Position numbers and translations under genes: made by a program
Assembly: GCA_022790905.1 (NCBI GenBank)
Contig: JAAVYC010000105.1
Span: forward strand, 1-6,596
Direction: 5' to 3'
Length of the DNA: 6,596 nucleotides
Source: Lachnospiraceae bacterium
GTDB lineage: Bacteria > Bacillota > Clostridia > Lachnospirales > Lachnospiraceae
Notes under the pieces: generated by a model
The model's input: only the letters and a program-made list of their open reading frames with translations
The model's database searches: none
Told to the model about the DNA's origin: nothing
Shown here: positions 1 through 5,759 of the stretch, one piece after another
Position numbering within the stretch: position 1 is the stretch's first letter
Layout of the letters: each line of letters starts with the position of its first letter

Positions 1-420
1 ATATCCAGTTGATGTCATACAGAGGTTTCCTGCCCCATCTACATAAAAAGAACCTGCTCTTGTAAACTGATTCTGAGAACCGTTATTTACAATAAAAAAA
101 CTAGTTGCAGAACTCGTATCATTCAACTTAATATCAAACGCTCCTCCTGTTGTCTGGGAAGCACCTGGTCCTGTGATGTTGATGGATGTCGCACCCATCG
201 AAACGCCGAGACCGACCTGTTTCGCATTGATACCACCTGTTCCCGTCAGTGCATTTGGCCCCGACGCTCCAGATAAATTCTGATACATAATCTCTTGAAA
301 TGTCACCGAGGATGATTTGAATCCAACGGTGTTGACATTCGCAATATTGTTACCAATAACATCCATCTTCGTCTGATGTGTCTTTAATCCCGATACACCA
401 GACCACATTGATCTCATCAT
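1..420 (-). CDS. flgE: Flagellar hook protein FlgE, N-terminal part (runs off the window)
   Basis: This is the first 140 codons of the hook subunit, which is exported through the flagellar type III apparatus and polymerises outside the cell beneath the FlgD cap. Residues 1-35 form the rod/hook N-terminal domain, with the family signature NNIANVNTVGFK at residues 24-35. The segment QFTRAGSFYVDGAGNL around residues 118-133 is typical of FlgE/FlgG/FlgF proteins. FlgE is preferred over FlgG or FlgF because the gene follows flgD, and because of the GLGV...G linker at residues 70-85. Two ATG codons stand side by side at 420 and 417. The first is chosen because AGGAGG lies 9 bases upstream of it (12 from the second). 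The C-terminal part of the gene is outside the window. The reading frame is open throughout, with no sign of damage. Confidence 0.93.
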   Translation of the reverse strand, partial: MMRSMWSGVSGLKTHQTKMDVIGNNIANVNTVGFKSSSVTFQEIMYQNLSGASGPNALTGTGGINAKQVGLGVSMGATSINITGPGASQTTGGAFDIKLNDTSSATSFFIVNNGSQNQFTRAGSFYVDGAGNLCMTSTGY

Positions 421-479
421 AATAAATGACCTCCTAAAATATCGGCCCGTAACCTGTCTTCTCTGTCATTCAAAGACAT
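417..479 (-). CDS. Possible 20-codon leader peptide coupled to flgE
   Basis: In the 80-base spacer between the TIGR02530-type gene and flgE, a short frame begins with ATG at 479 and codes for 20 residues starting MSLNDREDRLRADIL. Its TGA stop (419-417) overlaps the flgE start in an ATGA arrangement. AGGAAG stands 3 bases before the ATG, which is closer than ideal. The peptide is charged in its first half and has no recognisable domain, signal or membrane segment. No family is recognised. The frame could be a real small protein, a device that couples or buffers flgE translation, or chance: an open frame this short is common. The exact four-base overlap with flgE is the main argument in its favour. 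Confidence 0.25.
   Translation of the reverse strand: MSLNDREDRLRADILGGHLL
430..435 (-). promoter_or_regulatory. Ribosome binding site of flgE
   Basis: The minus strand reads AGGAGG 9 bases before the ATG at 420. It is the only strong site near the two adjacent ATG codons and supports the first one. It also lies inside the possible 20-codon upstream frame at 479-417, so ribosomes translating that frame would pass over it. Confidence 0.75.
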
Positions 480-500
480 TAGCTTCCTAGAAAGGTCCGG

Positions 501-899
501 CTAAATAATTACGGCCCCGTCAATATTTGTAAATATATTATCTGTGGCTTCCTTTTGATCCATCGCCGTTACAACTGTCTTATTCGGTATATTGACGATA
601 AATGCCAGTGAGTCCACAATTACTAACGATTCGTTAATTCCCTTTTCACTTGCCTTCTGAACTCCCGACTCCAATCGGTTATTCTGCTCATCCGTGAGAC
701 TAATATTTCTATTCTCCAAACGCATCGACGCATGTTTGGAAAACTTCAGTTCCGTGGCCCCAACAAGCCCTTGCTTCTGCTTTAATATTTCATCAAAAGA
801 AGTTTTTGCTGCCCCTTTAGAACTTCCCGGCTGCTTTTGTACAAAATACTGATCGGCAACCTGTTCAATGGAAGTGAACGGATGATTGACACGGTTCAT
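501..899 (-). CDS. Conserved flagellar operon protein, TIGR02530 type, function unknown
   Basis: This is a 132-residue soluble protein with no signal peptide or membrane segment. From memory it matches the TIGR02530 'flagellar operon protein' family found between flgD and flgE in many Clostridia and Bacilli. The recognisable marks are KFSKHASMRLENRNI at residues 52-66, a helical AVEKA-KG-like stretch at 80-88, the segment SLVIVDSLAFIVNIPNKTVV at 91-110, and the closing FTNIDGAVII at 123-132. The first 45 residues are polar and probably flexible. It starts 12 bases after the flgD stop, with AAGGAGATGG directly at that stop, so translation is probably coupled to flgD. Its role is not established. 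The position suggests a cytoplasmic helper or regulator of hook assembly, which is inference. Confidence 0.88.
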   Translation of the reverse strand: MNRVNHPFTSIEQVADQYFVQKQPGSSKGAAKTSFDEILKQKQGLVGATELKFSKHASMRLENRNISLTDEQNNRLESGVQKASEKGINESLVIVDSLAFIVNIPNKTVVTAMDQKEATDNIFTNIDGAVII

Positions 900-911
900 A
901 AAACCATCTCC

Positions 912-1610
912 TTATGCTTTTTTCGATTCGTCCTCTTCCTCTTTTGAAGAATCTTGCTCAATATTGTCCTTCATTTCTTTCATCTTAGCTTCTAATGCTT
1001 CCAGTCTTTTTACCACTTCTTCTTTGACAAAGCCTTTTTGATAGTCTGTTAAACTGTCATAGACTTCCCTAGCCTTTTTCAATTTCTCCTCATCCATAAT
1101 CGTCAGCTTTGATTCCGGTGGCAAAGCGGCAACCATATCAGTAAAGCTTTTTGCCAGCGTCGTCGCCGTGTAATAATCTGGATCTGACACCGTATCAAGA
1201 TCATTGATGTCATACAGTGAATCGTTCACAGAAATATAGACTTTTCCGTTTTCACGCATCACATATTCCACCATTCCATGATCATAGAATGTCTCTCCCG
1301 TCGTTTTGCTCGTCACTTTTACAAAAACATATTTTCCAACCAGATTATAAGCACTTCCCTCTGTCATACTCTGATTCAAGTTCTGCATCTCTTCTAAGGA
1401 CGAGAATGTCGCAAGCTGAGAAATATATTCTGTGTTGTCTGTCGGCTCTAATGGATCCTGGTATTGCATCTGTGCCACTAAAAGTTTTAAAAACGCATCT
1501 TTATCCAAGGCGCCCCCTGCCGGTGTATCTTTTGAACTATCAGACAGTGAAGTCTGGGATGCCGATGTATCCACAAATTGGCCATCTTTAATCTGTTGAA
1601 TAATTGCCAT
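912..1610 (-). CDS. flgD: Flagellar hook cap / scaffolding protein FlgD with unusual C-terminus
   Basis: FlgD is exported and sits at the tip of the growing hook, where it guides FlgE assembly before being replaced. Residues 35-80 carry the FlgD N-terminal signature, including LDKDAFLKLLVAQMQYQDPL and the SQLATFSSLEEMQNLN segment. Residues 87-145 form a small beta-rich part (AYNLVGKYVFVKV, then NGKVYISVNDSLYDINDLDTV), as in short clostridial FlgD proteins, in place of the larger FlgD Ig-like/Tudor region of enterobacteria. Residues 160-216 are a predicted helical module containing AREVYDSLTDYQKGFV, and residues 217-232 are a Glu/Lys/Ser-rich tail. The start is fixed by AGGAAGGG 7 bases upstream, 18 bases after the fliK stop. 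The N-terminal identity is secure. The C-terminal module is discussed under findings. Confidence 0.93.
   Translation of the reverse strand: MAIIQQIKDGQFVDTSASQTSLSDSSKDTPAGGALDKDAFLKLLVAQMQYQDPLEPTDNTEYISQLATFSSLEEMQNLNQSMTEGSAYNLVGKYVFVKVTSKTTGETFYDHGMVEYVMRENGKVYISVNDSLYDINDLDTVSDPDYYTATTLAKSFTDMVAALPPESKLTIMDEEKLKKAREVYDSLTDYQKGFVKEEVVKRLEALEAKMKEMKDNIEQDSSKEEEDESKKA
960..1133 (-). other. C-terminal helical module of FlgD resembling surface-protein repeats
   Basis: This covers FlgD residues 160-217. The pattern is ALPP...LT, then an acidic helix leading into KKAREVYDSLTDYQKGFV, then LEALEAKMKEM. It resembles a helical repeat known from many Firmicutes cell-surface proteins, where the core reads roughly AR-x-x-YD-x-LT-x-x-QK-x-x-V followed by L-x-x-AE. 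The resemblance is judged from memory of the pattern, not from a search. In FlgD the module would be outside the cell on the hook cap. Confidence 0.55.
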
Positions 1611-1617
1611 ATAGTTT

Positions 1618-1625
1618 CCCTTCCT
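1618..1625 (-). promoter_or_regulatory. Ribosome binding site of flgD
   Basis: The minus strand reads AGGAAGGG 7 bases before the flgD ATG, within the 18-base gap after the fliK stop. It is weaker than the AGGAGG sites of fliK and flgE. There is no other start codon nearby with a better site, so the ATG at 1610 is kept. Confidence 0.6.
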
Positions 1626-1628
1626 TTC

Positions 1629-3071
1629 CTAAGCTGTAAAATCCACGCTATTTCCATTGTCACGCATGATTTTTGCCGCCAAAATCTCTTCCTCACTCAT
1701 CAATCCAGATAATTCATCTAGTTGATTCAAAGAGATCCCTCTTTTATTTCTATGATTTTTAGAATTTTGCTCTCTTTGCTCATCCTGACTCTGATTGTGC
1801 TGATTTTCTTCCAGATTTCTCTCGAATTCATGGCTCGCAATTGTTACTTCTACTGCTTCTACCTTGATTCCCTGTTGATTCATATTTTCTTTTAAAAGAG
1901 TAATCTGACTCTCCAGGGCCTCTTTTACAGCTTCATTTTGTGCCGCAAAGTGTGCAGTAATCACGCCTTCTTTTGCAGTGACTTGGACATAGATCTTGCC
2001 AAGATTCTCAGGGTTTAACTGCATCTCCATCGAAGTTACATCTCCCTGATACATAATTCTTGTAAACTCACTGACTTGTCTGATGATATCTACAACATTA
2101 AAGGTTGTGTTCTGTGCCACTCCAGCAGCATTTACCACCGGTGTCTCTGTTGTGTTCGCGGTCTGAACCGTATGCACGGTATTCTCTTCCATCACATTTT
2201 GCCGTGATCCTTCTGTCCGTCTAAATAGCCCTCTCTCACCTTCAGTATCTTCCGTCGAACTCTGTGAGTTTTGATTCCCCTCGTCACTTACATTCCCCTT
2301 AGAAGTCTCTTCCGATATGATTTTGGACACTCCTTCTTCCGCACTATCTGCCGTTTCATCTACTTCTGGCGAAACCTCTGTCTTCTGTTGCAACATAGCA
2401 TCGTCTTCTGTCTGGAGAACTGCGGAGTTCTCTTCCATTTGATCCTGTGTCACCTCCACAGTCTCCTCTGGTATCTGCCCCATCTGTTGCAACTGATTCA
2501 TCAAATTTTTTGCTTCCTGTTCTGTCATACCCAAATTCTGCAAAAAATTCTCACTCAGCATCTCCATGTTTTTCATGAATTCCTGAAAATCCGCATTCAT
2601 CAACAATCCCAGATTGTCTTCCTGTCCAGTCAGTTTCATCACAAGATTCGCCAAATTCGTCGGATCCATGAGATCTGAAACATTTAGTCTTAACTCTTTC
2701 ATCGCTGCTTGCAATTCTTCCTTGGACACTCCAAATGTCTCTTCTAGCTGTCTCTCAACCTCATCTGAAAACTGATCCAATGCTTCTTGTGCCTTTTCTA
2801 ACTGCTCCTGATCCAGACCCTTTGCCGCTTGCGGTATCCGATCTTCTTTTACCGGATATTTATTGTATTCCGCGGCAGATGTTGCCTTCGATTCCACAGA
2901 CATCACATTCTGATGATTCTGATTTTTGTACTGTGCACTCTGACTGTTCACCGCCAAACTGCCAAGCACCGCCATAAAATCTACGGCTTCCTCTTCTTTT
3001 CCAGACTTTTTTGTTGCATTTGTCTGAAAGGGCAAATTTTCCGTCATTTTAGAAACATTTGCACTTTTCAT
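1629..3071 (-). CDS. fliK: Flagellar hook-length control protein FliK
   Basis: FliK is a secreted molecular ruler that, when the hook is complete, contacts FlhB and switches export from hook to filament substrates. The 480-residue protein has the expected layout. Residues 1-90 are polar. Residues 85-200 are helical and rich in Gln, Glu and Met, including DPTNLANLVMKLTG at 136-149. Residues 205-315 are a low-complexity Glu/Ser/Thr linker. Residues 335-415 are the C-terminal Flg_hook domain, with the hallmark MQLNPENLGKIYVQV at 350-364 followed by amphipathic helices and a closing strand. A Gln/Asn-rich spacer at 420-445 leads to a last segment, EEEILAAKIMRDNGNSVDFTA at the C-terminus. AGGAGG lies 8 bases before the ATG, and 46 bases separate it from the upstream stop. 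FliK proteins diverge quickly outside the C-terminal domain, so the N-terminal half says little beyond style. Confidence 0.92.
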   Translation of the reverse strand: MKSANVSKMTENLPFQTNATKKSGKEEEAVDFMAVLGSLAVNSQSAQYKNQNHQNVMSVESKATSAAEYNKYPVKEDRIPQAAKGLDQEQLEKAQEALDQFSDEVERQLEETFGVSKEELQAAMKELRLNVSDLMDPTNLANLVMKLTGQEDNLGLLMNADFQEFMKNMEMLSENFLQNLGMTEQEAKNLMNQLQQMGQIPEETVEVTQDQMEENSAVLQTEDDAMLQQKTEVSPEVDETADSAEEGVSKIISEETSKGNVSDEGNQNSQSSTEDTEGERGLFRRTEGSRQNVMEENTVHTVQTANTTETPVVNAAGVAQNTTFNVVDIIRQVSEFTRIMYQGDVTSMEMQLNPENLGKIYVQVTAKEGVITAHFAAQNEAVKEALESQITLLKENMNQQGIKVEAVEVTIASHEFERNLEENQHNQSQDEQREQNSKNHRNKRGISLNQLDELSGLMSEEEILAAKIMRDNGNSVDFTA

Positions 3072-3079
3072 GCTCTCTT

Positions 3080-3085
3080 CCTCCT
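3080..3085 (-). promoter_or_regulatory. Ribosome binding site of fliK
   Basis: The minus strand reads AGGAGG (extended to AAAGGAGG) 8 bases before the fliK ATG at 3071. It is one of the strongest sites in the window. It lies in the 46-base spacer after the MotE-like gene, so fliK can be initiated independently rather than by tight coupling. Confidence 0.75.
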
Positions 3086-3117
3086 TTCTATTGAATTTTC
3101 AATGTTCCATTTATATT

Positions 3118-3969
3118 CTAAGGCTCCATGAGTTTTGTAATTCTTGCTGCAGTATCTTTATTCATGTTGCCGAGAATATCACCTCTCGCATCTGCTTTCA
3201 TCGCAGACAAAATTCTTGCGACAAGTTTTAGATCGTTTGTCATTGTATCAAAAATTTCTGCTGCCTGTCGCGGTTTCATCTGAGAATACGTTTTTACGTA
3301 ATCCTCTAAATCTGCATCCTCCTGCTGCTGTTCCACAACTTGTTTGTATAATGCCTCCGCGTTTGCCGGATTGATGCTCTCATAATATTTTTTATACTCA
3401 CTTATATCGGGCGCTTTATCGGAAAAAACAACCTCTTGATAATATTTTGCTTTCTCCTCCTCAAATTTCGCCTCATTATTTTTATACTCCTGCCATTGTG
3501 CTACCTGCGCCTCTAGATCCGCAACGTAAGCGCTATCTTTAGAGTTACTTTCCTTTGCATCCGCAAGCTTCTTTTCTAACTCTTTAATATATGCCATGGC
3601 TTCGTCCAATGATTTATATGGATATTCATCTTCTTTCTCCTTTTGTGCTTCTTCCGTTTCCGGAAGTATCTTATTCAGATACGGAACATCCTTTAAAATT
3701 GGCTGCATGACAGTCGATCCAAAGCCTCCGACATCAAATCGAATCAACACTGCCAAAATCGCAAGCCAAATCAAAATGATCACAAGAGTAACCAGTACAA
3801 TCGCAACTTTACCACCGGACTCCTCATCCTCTAACTCCGTCCCATTTTTCTTTGCCTCTTTTTTTGCCAGCTTTTTGCTCTTCTTTTCCTCTTTTTTCTT
3901 TGCCTTTGTTGCTTTCTTTGCCGCCTTTTTGTCGAGTTCTACTGCTTCTTCAAAATTCTCTCCTGCCAT
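3118..3969 (-). CDS. MotE/YlxF-like single-pass membrane protein of the flagellar operon
   Basis: The 283-residue protein occupies the slot of ylxF in the Bacillus fla/che operon, between fliJ and fliK. Residues 1-50 are a very basic Lys/Ala/Glu tail, followed by an acidic patch at 46-50. Residues 55-76 form one hydrophobic membrane segment (VAIVLVTLVIILIWLAILAV). The basic side should stay in the cytoplasm and the rest outside. Residues 120-180 are a probable coiled coil. Residues 197-283 form a helical domain of MotE/MgtE_N type, with two related helical units: MKPRQAAEIFDTM at 231-243 and MKADARGDILGNMNKDTAARI at 257-277. In rhizobia MotE acts as a periplasmic chaperone of the motor protein MotC. 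In Firmicutes the role is not settled, so no symbol is given. The start has AGAGGTGA 4 bases upstream, in the 14-base gap after fliJ. Confidence 0.85.
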   Translation of the reverse strand: MAGENFEEAVELDKKAAKKATKAKKKEEKKSKKLAKKEAKKNGTELEDEESGGKVAIVLVTLVIILIWLAILAVLIRFDVGGFGSTVMQPILKDVPYLNKILPETEEAQKEKEDEYPYKSLDEAMAYIKELEKKLADAKESNSKDSAYVADLEAQVAQWQEYKNNEAKFEEEKAKYYQEVVFSDKAPDISEYKKYYESINPANAEALYKQVVEQQQEDADLEDYVKTYSQMKPRQAAEIFDTMTNDLKLVARILSAMKADARGDILGNMNKDTAARITKLMEP

Positions 3970-3983
3970 ACTCTCACCTCTTT

Positions 3984-4427
3984 TTAAGATCCTCTGTGAT
4001 AACTATAACTCACAAGCTGATCAATCTCCCTGTTCTCTTCGTATGCAACATCCTGCTTAAATTCCTCAAATGCTTTTTCTCTCAGTTTTTCATGAGTTTT
4101 TCGTTCCATCATCACATGGTTTAGCCGCCCCCTGGCAAGCTCTACATTTTTCTCTGCCACCTGAATTTCCATCATCTGTGTTCGAATTGCCGATTTCATT
4201 GCATCCACCGCATGTCTGCAAGTCTTGATCTTTTGCACATCAATTTTTCCTTTTACAAGATCTCTAGCACGTTTCTCATATCCCGCTTTACGAATCAGAA
4301 GCTGTTTTAACTTTTCCTCTTCCTCTCGCAACTTTGCATTGGCAAGTCCATATTCTGCTTTGCGCTGGTCCTCCATTTTCACTTTTAATTCTAAAATGTT
4401 TTGCATACCATACACGAACTTTGCCAT
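3984..4427 (-). CDS. fliJ: Flagellar export protein FliJ
   Basis: FliJ is the central coiled-coil stalk of the FliH-FliI-FliJ export ATPase complex. It also helps recycle export chaperones and activates the FlhA gate. The 147 residues are almost entirely helical and highly charged, with no membrane segment, and the length is normal for the family (about 145-150). Two long helices can be read, roughly residues 10-58 and 70-137, joined around the KGKIDVQK segment at 59-66. The ending FKQDVAYEENREIDQLVSYSYHR at residues 123-145 is typical of Gram-positive FliJ. It starts 9 bases after the fliI stop, and its binding site GAGGTGA overlaps that stop codon, so the two genes are translationally coupled. 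Sequence conservation in FliJ is low, so gene order carries much of the assignment. Confidence 0.92.
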   Translation of the reverse strand: MAKFVYGMQNILELKVKMEDQRKAEYGLANAKLREEEEKLKQLLIRKAGYEKRARDLVKGKIDVQKIKTCRHAVDAMKSAIRTQMMEIQVAEKNVELARGRLNHVMMERKTHEKLREKAFEEFKQDVAYEENREIDQLVSYSYHRGS

Positions 4428-4430
4428 ATG

Positions 4431-4438
4431 TCACCTCT
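4431..4438 (-). promoter_or_regulatory. Ribosome binding site of fliJ overlapping the fliI stop
   Basis: The minus strand reads AGAGGTGA, beginning inside the TAG stop of fliI (4439-4437) and ending 3 bases before the fliJ ATG. Ribosomes finishing fliI cover this site, which favours re-initiation and a fixed FliI:FliJ output. Confidence 0.7.
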
Positions 4439-5747
4439 ATTCCTCAAAAAGCTGTCCCAACAACTGCAGCTCTTCTTCAAATTGAAACTTTTCATTTGTC
4501 TCTTGCATCAAAAACTCATTGACCGCATCAATTTTAGATATCGCATAATCTATATTTTTATTCGATCCTGGCTTATAGGCCCCAATATTGATCAAATCCT
4601 CTGATTCTGAATAAGTGGCCAGTACATTTTTCAGTTTCCCCGCAGCTGACTTATGTTCCTGATCCACAATCGCCGACATAACACGGGAAATACTCTGCAT
4701 AACATCAATCGCCGGATAATGATTCTTATGTGCAAGCTTCCGATCTAACATAATATGACCATCTAAAATACTTCTCGCTGTGTCAGTAATCGGCTCATTA
4801 AAATCATCTCCATCCACCAATACCGTGTATAATCCCGTGATAGATCCCCGATCTGAATTCCCGGCACGCTCTAATAATTTTGGCATCTCTGAGTAGACAC
4901 TTGGGGGATATCCTCTAGTCACTGGCGGTTCTCCCGATGCGAGCCCAATTTCCCTCTGTGCCATAGAAAAACGAGTCAGTGAATCCATCATCAAAAGCAC
5001 GTCTTTTCCCTGATCTCTGAAATACTCTGCAATCGCAGTGGCAGTTTTCGCCGCCTTATTTCGAATCAACGCCGGTTTATCGGAAGTCGCAATGACAACG
5101 ATGGAACGTTTCATTCCCTCTTCGCCCAAATCTCTTTCCACAAACTCCCGAACTTCTCTTCCACGCTCTCCAATTAAGGCAATGACATTGATATCTGCCC
5201 TAGTATTTCTGGCAAACATTCCAAGCAAAGTACTCTTTCCAACACCGGAACCTGCAAAAATCCCAATTCTCTGCCCTTTTCCCACGGTAATCAATCCGTC
5301 GACTGCTTTGACACCCAATGGCAGAACTCGATTAATAATTTCCCTAGACATTGGATCTGGGGGTGCCGCCTCGACCGGATACTCATATTCCAATTCCAAC
5401 TGATCCACATCGGTTGGTCTTCCGATTCCATCCAGAGTATGTCCTAATAGTTCATCGCCCACGGATACCGTCAACGGATGTCCCGTATTCTCGACAATGC
5501 AGCCAACACCCAGTCCTTCAATACTGTCAAAAGGCATTAAAAGCAGACGTTTGTCGCGAAATCCCACAACCTCCGCCATAACAGAAATACCTTTTGTGTG
5601 ATCAATAATAATCCTACATAAATCATTGATCTTTGCATCGGGACCTACCGATTCAATGGTAAGTCCGACAATCTTAACCACTTTTCCCAATCGGTTAAAA
5701 TATGTCCTCTCTGCTAATTGTAAATACTTTTCTGTACTAAACACCAA
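4437..5747 (-). CDS. fliI: Flagellum-specific ATPase FliI (TTG or GTG start)
   Basis: FliI hydrolyses ATP at the cytoplasmic face of the flagellar export gate, as a hexamer related to the F1-ATPase beta subunit. The 436 residues match the usual length (about 435-440). Visible motifs are the Walker A loop AGSGVGKST at residues 165-173, GERGREVREFVERDLG at 193-208, the Walker B strand DVLLMMDSLTRF at 249-260, SGEPPVTRGYPPSVY at 271-285, and the C-terminal GAYKPGSNKNIDYAI at 389-403. The N-terminal beta domain is at about 20-95. An in-frame TGA at 5756-5754 rules out any start further upstream, so translation begins at TTG (5747) or at the next codon, GTG (5744). AGGTGA ends 6 bases before the TTG, which is a good fit, and overlaps the fliH stop. 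All catalytic motifs are intact. Confidence 0.97.
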   Translation of the reverse strand: MVFSTEKYLQLAERTYFNRLGKVVKIVGLTIESVGPDAKINDLCRIIIDHTKGISVMAEVVGFRDKRLLLMPFDSIEGLGVGCIVENTGHPLTVSVGDELLGHTLDGIGRPTDVDQLELEYEYPVEAAPPDPMSREIINRVLPLGVKAVDGLITVGKGQRIGIFAGSGVGKSTLLGMFARNTRADINVIALIGERGREVREFVERDLGEEGMKRSIVVIATSDKPALIRNKAAKTATAIAEYFRDQGKDVLLMMDSLTRFSMAQREIGLASGEPPVTRGYPPSVYSEMPKLLERAGNSDRGSITGLYTVLVDGDDFNEPITDTARSILDGHIMLDRKLAHKNHYPAIDVMQSISRVMSAIVDQEHKSAAGKLKNVLATYSESEDLINIGAYKPGSNKNIDYAISKIDAVNEFLMQETNEKFQFEEELQLLGQLFEE

Positions 5748-5753
5748 CGAAAC

Positions 5754-5759
5754 TCACCT
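5754..5759 (-). promoter_or_regulatory. Ribosome binding site of fliI overlapping the fliH stop
   Basis: The minus strand reads AGGTGA, sharing bases with the TAG stop of fliH (5760-5758). It is 6 bases from the TTG at 5747 and 9 from the GTG at 5744. Because AGGTGA pairs with the distal part of the anti-Shine-Dalgarno sequence, the nearer TTG is slightly favoured, but both remain possible. Confidence 0.65.

Noticed and set aside
421..500. Internal promoter before flgE
   Set aside because: A TTGAAT occurs at about 474-469, but no -10-like hexamer is found at 16-18 bases, and no sigma-D-type pair is seen.
1487..1696. Minus-strand frame of 69 codons across the fliK/flgD junction
   Set aside because: It lies in another frame over the ends of two well-supported genes, and its Arg/Trp-rich composition fits no family.
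2271..2678. Plus-strand open frame of 135 codons opposite fliK
   Set aside because: It mirrors fliK codons, has a Leu/Phe/His/Ile-rich composition typical of an antisense shadow of Glu/Gln-rich genes, and has no credible binding site or family.
3090..3103. Inverted repeat ATTGAA-TT-TTCAAT in the spacer before fliK, considered as terminator or operator
   Set aside because: The arms are six A/T-rich bases with a two-base loop, too tight and weak for a hairpin, and no T-run follows on the transcribed strand. It may be chance in an AT-rich spacer.
3596..4060. Plus-strand open frame of 154 codons opposite the MotE-like gene
   Set aside because: Its Ser/Phe/Ala runs are the complement of the Lys/Glu-rich tail. 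The minus-strand gene has clear domains and a binding site.
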